Assembly (NCBI RefSeq): GCF_000208865.1
Contig: NC_018394.1
Span: 1,447,635-1,511,634 of the forward strand
Reading direction: 5' to 3'
Source of the DNA: Neospora caninum Liverpool
Taxonomy: Eukaryota > Apicomplexa > Conoidasida > Eucoccidiorida > Sarcocystidae
Length of the DNA: 64,000 nt
Below the pieces are notes generated by a model that worked only from the letters and a program-made list of their open reading frames with translations, did not search any database and had not been told where the DNA came from. Positions 12,355 to 23,724 of this stretch are shown in pieces. Position 1 is the stretch's first letter; every line of letters begins with the position of its first letter. The position numbers and the translations under genes are program-made.

Positions 12355-15300
12355 TTAGGTAAGGTTGATGCGTGTTCCGCCTGCTGTATCCTGACACGTC
12401 TCTAATAAGAAACTTGCGAGGGGGAAGTCTGGGGCTAAACTCTGGAGAGCTTTGCAAACTTTCTTCAATCTGGCAAGGTCCAGCGTCTGAAGAGCAGCCT
12501 CCGCTGCTCGATCTTTTTCCAAGCCAAGGAAAGCGGTCAGAAACTTGGAAGTCTCGTCTTCTGGTGGCCAGAGCCTGAGGGTAGCCCGTCGTCCGATGGG
12601 GATGGCACGGGTGAATGTATCCTCATGTTTTTCCTGCAGACCTCTTGTACAACCATAGTCCGCTTGAGTTTTCTCGACTGAAAGGTTCCCTTCCTCGTCA
12701 CCCTTTTCTGTAGACAGGTGCCGAGAACAAAATAACTGGAACTTCGCATCATGTGAATGCCGATCTCGGAGGACCAGTACGAAATGAGCAGACTGCCAGT
12801 GTCTTGACTGTCTGAGACAGCGGTAACGTCTTGAACACGTGAAGCAGATGCTGTCGACGGCACCTACAACTCCCAACTTTGGATGATTTAGATTTTTAAG
12901 TGAGAGGCAGGGGGTCAGAATGCAGACGGTGATCTGCCACCGTCGACGAAAGACTGTGTTGGGATCTCTTTATCTGACGGTTGACCGTAACTTCGTGTGT
13001 GGCCTTCACGTCGTCGTTTTCGTGGTTGTGCCTGTTTCCTTACTCTCTCTCTTGACTTCCCCCGCGGAGGCGGAGGCGGAGACGGCCTCGATGGTCCCGA
13101 CTGCTTGCGGCGACTGAGGAACGGATTTTTCATCTGTAGCAGCTCGCGTCCCTGAATAGACCACAGCGGACTGAGATTTGTGGGCTGGCTTTGTGTCGAG
13201 GTTCTGCTCAAGAGAATCAAACGAGGCGCCAGAGCCGTCTTGTACAGGGCTCGCCTCGCCAGAGCTGCTGGCGTCCGAGCAGTCGCTGCTGGCTGAGTCG
13301 CAGAGAGACTGAAACGAGAGAAGAGGCCAAGAAGTGTTGATTTGCGCTTTTCCTTCAGCGAGTTTTCCCCACCCGATATTTCCTTGGCGTCCAGAGGAAC
13401 GAGACATGTCCTTTTTCCCCGGGGCAGCCGCCACGAACGCCAGCGAAAGCCGTGATGACCGTTCCTGTTGTTGACACGGGCCACGTGTGCGGCGTGCCTG
13501 CCTCCCGTGATCGAACAAGACTCTGAGACCATATGAGAATCCCTTTGTTAATGGCTGTGTTAGAGCTTTCAAGGCGAAGGGCCTATCGGGCAAAGGAGAC
13601 GTTTTCGCGGAGGAGTTAGATGATGTATCACTGGAAGGATCGGCCGCCGTCGAGTGGCAAGGTAGCTCGGTTCTCTTGTCTCCCTCCCGCCCTCGGAATT
13701 GATGCAGGTGAACCAAGTAGTTCAACGTTCGCCGGTTAATGTCTTCGAAAGAAGAAACCAGCCTCTTCAAACCATGAACCCCAGGCGGGGAAACCTTGCG
13801 AAGTCGGGATTCTGCCCACAGCGGTTGTTGTGATTTTCGCCATCTCGTAGCACATGTAGCAGACTCCGCTGGGAAAGACGGGTTTTGGATGGTAGAAGCA
13901 AGTTCTGTTTTCTCTGTGTGATGCGCGAAATCCCTCGTCACCGCTGGATCTCTATTGGCATCAACAGCTGCCTCTTCGTTCCCTGTCCGACCCGACTCCT
14001 CTGTTGTTTCTGGACGGCTCTGGTTCATGTTCAGGCGCATGTCCTGAGCCGGATGAAAAGCCGTATTTGTCTGTCGACGAGACTGGTTCAGTGCCGACGC
14101 CCGACCAGTCTCCTGTTGAGTTCTTTGCAATGCAGATCGCGATCGTGAGGAGCTGGAAGCTGAAACGAACTTGCTTCTCGCGACGGGGACAGTAATATAG
14201 GTAGCAGAACTGGGCCGCAAGTGAGGCGACTTTGAGATCGTGGACAGAGAACACGAAGAAGGTCTGACTGTTTGCCAGGGGAGCGCCGACCACGTACACC
14301 GCCGCTGCAAACGACTTGGGTTTGCGAGCAGAGATTCTTTTTCTTTCGGATAAGAGGACGCAGTGTTCCATTCAAGTGTCGGGCCGGGTTCCGTCCCACT
14401 TTTTCGTCGTAGTCTCTCCAGAGAACCTAGCTTCGAATGGAGAGGTGATGCCGAGTCGCCCGGAGCTGGATAGCCCGACGCACTGGAGCATTGATGCTGC
14501 GCTAGAAATGAAGCACATTCAGGAAGAGGCTCTGGAGCGGGCCGTATGCCACTTTTGTAGAGGTCAGGCCAGAAGCCAGATCGTAGGTCGGAAACCATGC
14601 TAAGGAGACGTCGAGAAAGACGACGCAGTCGGCGGTCGTACATGGAGCACCGCCGGAGCACCTCTCGCTGTTCGGACCTGGGTACGAAGGACCGGGGAAC
14701 ACCATGGAAACAACGTCTGGAAGGGGAGAGACACTTGGTGAGGCAGTTGCGTCGAGCAGCTTCTGTTATTTGAGTCCCTAAAATCGTTTCGCCACCCGAC
14801 GTTTTCTGTATTCAGATGCTCAGCCCTGAGTTTCCAATCGTTTAGGACAGGCGACTTAACGTAGTTACACGGCGGCATGTGCTACAAAGAACTGTGTCGG
14901 CTTGACGTTGCGTAGCTCAAAGACAGAGAACAAAGGTAGAATGCCTTGTACCGTCAATATCTTTCGTGTCATTTTCCGACCGGCCCCAGTTGTGCCACAG
15001 ACGTTTTCACGTCGAGTGGAGCAACTGGACGCCCCTGATGCGATGGCGCCACACACAAAGCGAGAGCAGAAAGGCCAGATAAAGGTTGCGCACATTCTTA
15101 CCTGGATAACAGGACGACAGGGCTGCGTTATGGTGTCGCAACTGTCAGTGCTGGTGTACTAAGTGTGCAATGGTACCACCCCGACAAAAGTGCATCGACG
15201 CACTGCTCGGGAGGCGCAACGATCCAACTCGAAGTTGGTGTCCAACGGCAGAGCGTACCTCCTCTTCTCAAACTCGGCAATTGTTTCCCGTATTTCGCTT

Positions 15301-18300
15301 CTAAGGTGCGCTTTGGCGTGGCTGAACTGTGAATCGATTGCATCGAGTCGCTCTTCATGGCTTCGTTTCAGCTCTTGCAGTTGTCTGTTTCGTTTCGCAA
15401 TGAGAGACTGGAGTTTCATCCGTTCTTTTTTCTCGAGGGCTAATCTCGCTTCGGTCGGAATCTCGTGGACACAGGAAGGCAGTTGCTCCAAGGACTGGGT
15501 CCGTTTATGGATTGCCAAGTCATATGCGCTTCTGATTAGTGCCCTCTCGGCAGCAGCATCTTTCTCGACCTGGTCCAGCTTCGTTTTTGTGTCTCGTTCA
15601 GCGCATCGGACTTCTTCTTGAAGGCAGCGTTCAATGGAGCGCAGCTCAGCTGCGTCTCGCTGGAGTTTACTCAGCAGCGTCTCCTTTTCTTCCCGCAGCT
15701 TCGCCAAAAGTTCTTCTAGTTCCTCGCCCTTCTGTTCTATTCCAGATGCAACTCCCCGCTCCTGCCTCACAGTCTCCGTTGCGTATTCTTCCTGACTCTT
15801 GAGTGTTGCAGCCACTTGCGCCTTCCATCCGTCCAACAGTCCCGGATACGCGGCACGTACGTATGAAGGCAACGAGAAAATGGCCAACCCTGCTTCTTTG
15901 GCAAAAGGCTTCAGAGTCTCCTTCTCTTGGAATGTCAAGTCAAGCGGGGACAGGAGCTCACGAACAAACCGGTTTGTCTCCTCTTCCACCTGCTGTCTTT
16001 TCTGTGCGGAGTGGGTAATCTGCTGTATCTGCGGTGACAGTAAGCCCAGCGTTCCATCTTCACACTCCCCCCCGGGGAGCAAATCAATCCGAGATGAAGA
16101 GGAAACGGCCGGCTGATTCATTGGCTTCTCTGTCCGAGTACAACTTGGATTTGAAGCCGTGTTCGTTTGTCCGACGCTGTTCTGGTCGAGACACCGGGGG
16201 GCCGTTACAGACTCCTGGGTGCTGAGACAATCGAGTTTTTCCCATGGCGCCTGACGAAATTGCAGTTGGAATCCGTTTGGCTGGGCAGAGAAGTCTCTCG
16301 CTTCTTGTGTCGCAAGTATCGAACCATCTAATGAAGGGTCGCCAGAGTCGGGCGCAGCGGGAGCTCCTCGTTTCTGGAGTGATTCCTTCTCAAGGACTTT
16401 TCGGCAACAGTCTTGTCGGGCGTCCCCTTGTTTTTGGACTGTTGGCGAAAACGTCTCTTCCCAAGTGGTCTGCATCCGCTGGGAGACAGATGCGTCACTT
16501 CTCGCAGTGCTTCTGCTGCTCATTCTACGTTCGACGGTAGATCCAGGTGACATCCGATGACTCCAGTTGCCAGTACCAACAGAACAAGGTGTGCGGAGCT
16601 GTCTGCGATCGCGGTGGGTCAAACTGTGGAGTGAGAGAGCAGGGACAAGAGGAAATTCGCCAGTGGGTGGGGAGTGTTCAGTGTGAAGGCTCCGCTTGGC
16701 AGGCGTGTTTTGTTCGTGCAATACAGCGGGGGGAAGAGAAGTAGAATCTTGACTGGAAGGGGGGCTGCTGTTGCCTGCTCTTCTGACGACGGCTGAAGAT
16801 TTTTGGCAACCTCGCGGAGTCAAAACTGACGAGGAAACTGGTGTATAGGAAGTATTGGAAGATTCGAGTAGAGACGCGAGACGTCTGATTGACAATTGTG
16901 GGGACTGTAGGTAACTCCGCTGACAACGATCGGCGTAGTCCAGACACCGCTTCATGTCATCAAATGCCTGTTGGCCTGGCTTCAGAGTTGATACCAGGAA
17001 GGCACGCGTCGGTAACGCCTTCGGGAACTGATGCAGAAGAACTTTCGTTAGGTAAGACTTTTCCATGGCGGTTCGAACACTTTCCTCGATATCCGGCCGG
17101 GCTTGATGGCCTTGTCCATCTCGGCTGTTGGCTAGGCATGAGAGCAGTTCGCTAACTGCTACGAGCGCCCCGTGCAACGTGGCGGAAAACCCCTCTGGGG
17201 TGAATCCATCTTTCAGAGGGGTGGGCTCCCCGTTGGTACAGCTATGCGTGATTGCCTTATTAGCTTTCGGCTTCTCCGGTGAGGCCTCATAGCCCGCCAG
17301 CTCCACGAATGTCAAATAAGTAACTTGGGGTTCTTGGGAAAACTCAACAGTTCGACAGCTGCCTTGAACACCCGGCAAAGCCACCTCGGAACAAACGCTG
17401 GTAGGTGCGGCCAGCGGCTCAAGTGTATGTGATGTGATGCTATTCCGGGTTCCTGACTCCGGTGAAGCAACGAATCGCACGCCTGCCGATATGCCCCTTG
17501 GTGCCGGCTGTCTTCCGTGAGCGCTTTTGGGGGGCTGACACGAAAGTTGTGAGGGCCGACTGCAGCAAGTAGCAACTGTGATGACGTGGACCCTGTGAGC
17601 GCAGCTTGGAGGCCATCCGCATGCCTCACCATGGGCTGTCCGGCGGTCAAGCGATCGTGCCAGCAAGGAGTAGCCGTGTTCAGCAGATGTCAATTGGGCG
17701 TCGGAGATTTTCCAGTCCAACGTATCATCGGAGTTCCCGAGGAACTCGTCAGAGCCAGGAGGGCTGCCCCTGCAGCATGTGCACACGTTTCGGCTTATGC
17801 GTCCAACTACTGAAAATGGAGTACGTCCCGCGGTGGCAGGGCATTGAGGCTCTCGACTCTTTCTTTGGTCTGACTCTTCTCGTTTTTCTTGTTCCATTGG
17901 CGATTGGTTGTTCTTTGGACGGTGGCTACGCTGAGCGTGGACATGCTGATGAACCGAACGAGACAGTGACGGCGACCCGAGGTCACAGCTTCGGGTTTTG
18001 ACCGAGTGATGGTCGCGCGCTGAATGAGGGACATAGGACATGAATTCCATTGTGTCTTCTTTCTGTTCGCCGGAAGGAAACATCCCTGGCCTCTCTGACC
18101 AGATCTGTTGTGAGGTGTTTGGCAGCCGCTCGCAATTGGGACACTGGTGAAGCAGGTCTCGTGTCTTCTCTCCGATAACGTCAAAGGAGCTGAGGCGAAT
18201 CACTACTCGTCCGTTTTGTATTTCTTTTCGAAAAGTTCTGAATAACGATTCTAGGCACCGAGGAATTAGGCCCTGAGCGGGCACTGCGGCAATCCTCTCC

Positions 18301-18848
18301 GCGTCTCCACTTCCCCAAGTCACTAAGGAAGAAGAGTGGATCATTCCTTCTTTCGGAGATGGACATGCAATGGGAATATCTGCCTGCTCTAGAGAAGCTC
18401 GAGGACCGATGGCCGTAAAGCTCTTTCCTGTCCCCGGACGTCCAAAGAAGAAACAGCAGGTATTACGACTTCTTCGAGCTACTGTTTCGCCAATCATCGG
18501 GAGACCAACACACTCGAAGACATCCTGTTGAGAAGAAGTTTCGGGTAAGGCGGCAAAGAAGTGAAAATGGTGATAGATTGTGGCATCTTGAAGATGCCCT
18601 TCCAGTCTCACTCCTACACCTGTCCCATTTTCTTCGTCAGAGTAGATTTGTAGTTTTCCCCGTTTCGCAGACTTCCGAACTTCTTCTCCTGGAAGGAACC
18701 GAAGTACTACCTTCACTGGAGAATCGACCGTTTCTGTACGTTGTTCCAGGGGCGCGGTGCTTACTGGTTGTTTTTCACGGCAAGCGTACTGTGGAGTTAA
18801 CCGCGGAAAAGCTCTCTTGAGCTTCTCACCGTTTCCGGATCCCCCCAT
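12355..18848 (-). CDS. Divergent kinesin-like motor protein with a large insertion and coiled coil
   Basis: Probable microtubule motor. Exons 18848-15259, 14716-13044 and 12863-12355 join in phase for 1923 residues. The start is the ATG giving MGGSGNGEKL; the frame upstream has only non-ATG codons. The motor is N-terminal: the P-loop is GRPGTGKS at residues 136-143 (classical GQTGSGKT), switch II is FVELAGYEAS near residue 515 (classical DLAGSE), and the motor ends with RCLDYADR. The P-loop to switch II distance is about 375 residues, against about 150 in ordinary kinesins, so the motor holds roughly 225 extra Ser/Arg-rich residues. A coiled coil spans about residues 1020-1185. The tail encoded by exons 2 and 3 is Ser-rich, without a recognised domain. 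If the first intron were not removed, translation would stop at 15159 after the coiled coil, so exons 2-3 depend on my splicing. Kinesin identity is solid; catalytic competence is doubtful. Confidence 0.8.
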
Positions 18849-21161
18849 TGCTTTTCTTGGAATAACTTGTCTGCTCTGGACTGAAAGAAAAACTGTTTCC
18901 AATCGAAGAGACACTGAGGAATTCAGCACACGCGTAGAGGTCTCTCATAATGAGGGTGACCCAGCGGTGTGTATATCTATATCACTAAATATTTTACAAA
19001 CGACTGTCTATCCGTATCGGCGCCGGAGGCGATCCTTCCGACTCTCCTTTCTTTTCACGGTTGTAGTTGGTGTGCCAGAAAGGTGTATACCGCGGCCACC
19101 AGCGAGATTCAGCTGCGCCGCCGCGAATGTTTGTGCTCGAGGAAGTGGTGGCTGGGCCGATGTGCGGTCCATCGAAAACGTCGACAGAAACTACAGTGCC
19201 ATAGCCCGCACGTTGGGTTCTTCCCTTTTCTTCATGTATCTTGCTCTTCATCGTACGAATCATATGAAAGAGAAAACAGCACAGTTCTTCTTGCTGTCCC
19301 TGTGCATTTATTCCTTTGTGCTTCCTATTCGTCCCCTTATTCTCGGTGAGTAGTTCTGCTGCATCGAGTCCGTCGGGGGTCGTTCTAGAGAGTATGGAGT
19401 CATCAGCCTTGTTCCGGGTTTGGGGCAGCCTGTCAACGGCCTTGAAGCAGCGGATTCCGCGTCAAGTATACTGCGGGAACTTTAGAGCACCATACGAGGC
19501 CTCCGTATTATTACGTGCTTCCCCTGATCGATAGGCCTAATACGGTGTAACTCCGATGTGGGTTCCCACGTGTCCAGAGGAAAAACACAGTATTGGAAAG
19601 GCTCCTTTACTGCAGCTGCTGTGATCAATAGCAGTAAACCGGCACGACCAACAAAAGACCTGACCTCAATCACATTTCCTTTTGGTTTGCCTGGGATTAC
19701 GTAGCTCGGTCCTCGTCTGCTGCGGTAGTCAGTGGGACTCCATTTGCAACGCACTCGGAGTGTTGACGTTGCACTGAGTCAGCTGAACCGAAGAAAGCCG
19801 GTGAGACATACCCATTATGGGCCTGTTTTTCTTCCTTTTCTTCTGATATTTGAGTCGGGCGTTTCATTCGGATTGAACTGACGGCAAACGCATACACAGC
19901 GCCCGAATGAGTGTGCCCGTCTCTTCACGTCCCTCCTCAGCAAGCGGGCACGCGCAGAAACTGAAGGACGCAACAATCACAGGACGTCTTTTGTGCCGTC
20001 ACTTTTCTCTTTTTTCGCGGTATATACTTCGCCGCAGAAAGACCACTAAACACAGGAACCCTGCAAGTCAGGAGCCCTCACAGGGTTATACTGCGTATCT
20101 CTACGTGAAACGGAAACAAGACGAAAAGAACAGCTGCGGAGAGGCCCCGGTCTGCTGCCACGGAAGCAATAGAAGACGAACCAACCGTACGGTCAGGATT
20201 CAGGTCGAGTCGGAGACGGCTCGCTGGAGGGGCCCCGCAGTTTTCCTAGGGGCTTGGCAGAGACCGCCACGTTATGTGACAGTGTGCAGGATTTCTTAGC
20301 GCATTCGGCTCTTCTCAGCCGAATGTTTTGTTTCTACATGCATCCGCACGACCGCGTGTCGAAAGGACGTGCTATCATTGAACAGGAGCATATTTATTCT
20401 GATTGAAACAAGCACTTCTTTAGCTCCAAAGAAAATGAAGCAGAACCAAGGGAACCGTTCCTGGTTGACCACATGCAGGCCATCTCTCAAGTGAACGAAG
20501 CAAACAAACATCTGACAGAGGCTTTCTGAAAATGCACAATAAAGGAATACGACATTTTTTGTGTCGCGCAGTTTTTGTATTTAAAGAAGCGGAACGCCTC
20601 TTCTGGTACGGCATAGGAACGCACCACGTTTCTCTCGCTTTAGAAGCCTTTCTCCACTCCATAACTACGAGATTCTGCAGAAAGCCAGTAAGAACACGAG
20701 TAGGCGTATCGCTATCTTCGAACTAAAACTAGGTCTTTGCGAGTCCGTGACCAGGTCCTGTTGTCCGTTCTTGGAATCCGAACCAGGAGCAAAACGTCGA
20801 AGGATTCAGTTGTTCCTCCTCCGGTGAGAGTTAAACGTGATAGAACTGAATGTTTTTTAGCAGCACCACTAAAAATGCCAGACGCATTAGAAAACGAATG
20901 AAAAAATTCATAAAAAAGTGAAGGCGTTTTTTTGGGCCGGTGGGTTCATCAGGTTTCATTTACGAGCTGCCCCGACAGAGAAAAGAACAGAAAGTTGCTA
21001 ACAGCTGTGACTGCCCGTCCAAGTTGTATCAGAAACTACCATGGGGAGCTCGTAATTGCACAACCTGGGCCCTCATTGCAACTGACCTTTCAGTTTAAGA
21101 ACCTTCATGGCTACACAAAAGAACGCACTCTGATTGATGGCTTTGTGCTCATCCGTCATCT
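18849..21161. other. Intergenic region upstream of the kinesin gene
   Basis: It contains the kinesin promoter and the 3' end of the minus-strand gene ending at 21162. The longest ATG-started ORF is 19907-20299 (+, 130 residues, Arg/Ser-rich); it has no domain, signal peptide or helix and I do not call it a gene. Nothing else was recognised. Confidence 0.45.
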
Positions 21162-22418
21162 TTATTCAGACGAAGACTCTTCTGCCACCGAAGACGATTC
21201 CTCGTTTCCTCCATCCCCCTCTTGGTCGGATACCTCTGTTACTGTCGGAGTTGCTGCGCCCGTCGAACTAGCATCGAAGGCAGGCGTTGTTGAGTCTGCT
21301 TCTTGTGCTGGAGCCTCTGCAGTCTGTGGATCTGCCGTTTCACTCGAGGGAGATTCTGCTAAGGGTGCGTGGTGCGCGTCCTTCTCAGCAGCCTCCTCTG
21401 GGGCCGCCTCGGAACTTTGTGCCTGCTGCGGCTCTGTTTGCCCCTCGAATGACGGCGGCTGCTCGACAGCGGAAGAAGCGTCTTGTTCTTGGAGAGGTTG
21501 AGGAGGTTGTTGAGATTGCTCCGGTGCGGCGGCAGAAACCTGTTCTGGTTGCTGGCTGTCGCCTGTCTCTTCTGCAGATGCTTCAGTGGGGGGCGCTTGC
21601 TCCACCGGTGGTGCCTGTTGTGTCACCGCTTTGATAGGTTCCTCTTGAGTGCGGGGCTCAACCAAATCCTGCTCCCCAGTTGGACCTGCAGGCGCGTTCT
21701 GAGCCGTTGTCTCTGATGCAGACTGTGGAGTGTTTTCTGCCAATCCGTGTGCTCTCACGCCTTTCTCTTCCGTTTCGCTGGGAACGGGTGTCGTACCTTC
21801 CTCGGCACCTCCACTCACCGCAGGCGCCGATGCGTGGTCGTGAGGGTGAATTGTCTTTGAAGTAACCGCAACTGAGGCTAACTCATCCTCTGCAGAGTGC
21901 CGTTTCTGCTCTTCAGCCAATGCTTTGGTGTCCTTGTCCCGTCGCAAGCTAACTTGCAAGTGGGGATTACAACCTCCTACTTTCCGCAGCCGCACTGCAC
22001 ACATGCGAAAGGCGGACCGCAAACCTCCGCACTACAGATGCAAAAAAGCAATGGACGACACTCATCTGCCTCGATTTGTGAGGCCACGACTTCGAGGCTG
22101 TTCCTGCGCCGTCTTCATATCCAGCGCCGACCCGCTCGCGGAAGCGCGCTGGCCTCTTGTTACATCAGAATGGAGATGGGAGATACAATGTGTGACTTAC
22201 CGTGTTCAGCATCTTTGGTGAAGGGAAATAGAGGAACACTGAGGTAGTCAATGCTATCCTCTCGAGTTAGAGAGTGTCGGACAGATGGGATGTAGCAGTG
22301 GCTTTCATGCTGCTTCTTGCCTTCTCCTCCAGCTGTGTGCTTTTTAGAGGCAGCGGGACCTGCCAGAGGAGGCGGGACCAAACAGCTTTCTCGGAGCAGA
22401 TGCCACTGGCAAACTTTT
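21162..22418 (-). CDS. Hypothetical protein with long acidic Pro/Gln/Glu/Ser tail (5' end incomplete)
   Basis: Not recognised. Two exons are well supported: 22418-22201, with a strong GTAAGTC donor and a CTGCAG acceptor, and 21994-21162; they join in phase across the HVRLRKVG boundary. The first about 120 residues are basic and mixed, with the folded-looking stretch DSIDYLSVPLFPFTKD; the last about 220 are low-complexity and acidic, with many Gln-Pro, Glu-Glu and Ser-Glu runs, ending EESSSVAEESSSE. The first exon has no ATG and needs an upstream exon ending in phase 2. One possibility is a join to the neighbouring small gene (22766-23548) through a weak CTCG|GTGGAG donor, which would make the two one gene. 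Such tails occur on secreted and nuclear coccidian proteins, so location cannot be inferred. Confidence 0.55.
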
Positions 22419-22765
22419 CTGCAGAAAGAACAGCCCCAAAAAATAATTATAACTTATGTACGGACTTCGCATCCATGTTGGGGAGGAACGCGCGCGCGGA
22501 TCTGAGACGGGGGAAATAGTGGGGGGAACTGGCCATCTAGGTCGCCCGTCCAAACGCAAATAACTTTGTCTACAGGGAAAACCTCGTCAGCAATTGCTTC
22601 ACGGAACGCATGATCGCTCTTTTGATTCGAAATATCCTAGTTCCTGCGGGCGTCAGCGAATGCCACTAATGCCGCCTGATCAGAAATATGGATTTTCTCC
22701 TTTCGAAGGATCTTGTTCCCAGCAGAAAAACAGGCACATTTCCTTTCTCTAAGGCGGGAACAGCC

Positions 22766-23548
22766 TTACTCGGTCCAACGGTTCTGCTGAACCAGGTAGT
22801 CTCTCCACCGAGTAACGAATCGCCGGTCAACGGTGTCGGTCCAGTTGCTTGCAATGGCTTCCTCCGCCTCGCTTTTCAAAGAATCGTCGCGCGGCGTGTT
22901 GGGAGCTTTGCCATGTTTCTGCTGCAGAACGCTCAGTCGTCTCCGCAGCCGGTGCTTGAGTCGGTTCGCAAGCACTTCGTGGCTTACGGGGATCTCTTGG
23001 GGCAGGATAATGAACTCAGGCGGTACAGCTTGAGAGTAGACGAAATTTCCCTGGGGTCGTGTGCATGTGTCTCGAAGATCCAAGTGCATCTGCCTGACTG
23101 ACGGGAGCCACAGACGGTCTCCATCTTCCAAACAGGCTGCCTCTGTAGTGGTGGGCTTTCCCGAACGTGCCGCCGGTTGTGCCAGGTGCTGTGAGTGTGA
23201 CACAGCGTTCACTTCCATCTGGACGTTCACACTCCCCCAGGAAAGCTGCAAAAACAGTCAGAGGTGCGTTAACCTTTTTAGTAAAGACGCGATGCTGTTC
23301 TGTGAATCGAGGAATCACACGTTTCTCGAGACAGTGCCAGCCCCGCCCCCACCTGACAGACACCCGATCCAGCGAAAAGGAAAAACCTAGCAACGCAACA
23401 GTTTGGAGCCTGAAAGAGGTTGCCCAGCCAACAAATGGACGACTCAGGCGCTCTTTACCTTCACAGACATCTCCTCTGCCTTCGTCCTCGAGTCTTTTGC
23501 CGCAGACTCTGGGTGCCAATACCCCGAGTAACGCCAAACTGCAGACAT
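22766..23548 (-). CDS. Small conserved-looking hypothetical protein, 189 residues
   Basis: Not recognised. Exon 1 (23548-23459) starts at ATG with MSAVWRYSGYWHPESAAKD and ends AAG|GTAAAG; exon 2 (23245-22766) follows a TTTTTTGCAG acceptor in phase 0 and ends RDYLVQQNRWTE-stop. There is no signal peptide or membrane helix. Residues about 110-150 are strongly basic (NRLKHRLRRRLSVLQQKHGK), then helical and amphipathic. A compact basic protein with aromatic-rich ends could be an organellar ribosomal or complex subunit, but no family match can be claimed. It begins only about 175 bases beyond the stop of the upstream same-strand gene, which is tight for this genome, so it may instead be part of a larger transcript. 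Confidence 0.55.
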
Positions 23549-23724
23549 ACACCACCAGAGCTCCACAGCCTCAGACCTGTCTTTCCAATCACACGAAATT
23601 GGAAAAATACGTCTTGAATCCTGCTACCTCGTTACATGGATATGTTTTATTACGCGGGGTACTGTGACCTCCCCCCGTTTTAGGCAGGCTCCTTTGTCGT
23701 GAATCGTGGGCAGCTTTGCCTGAG

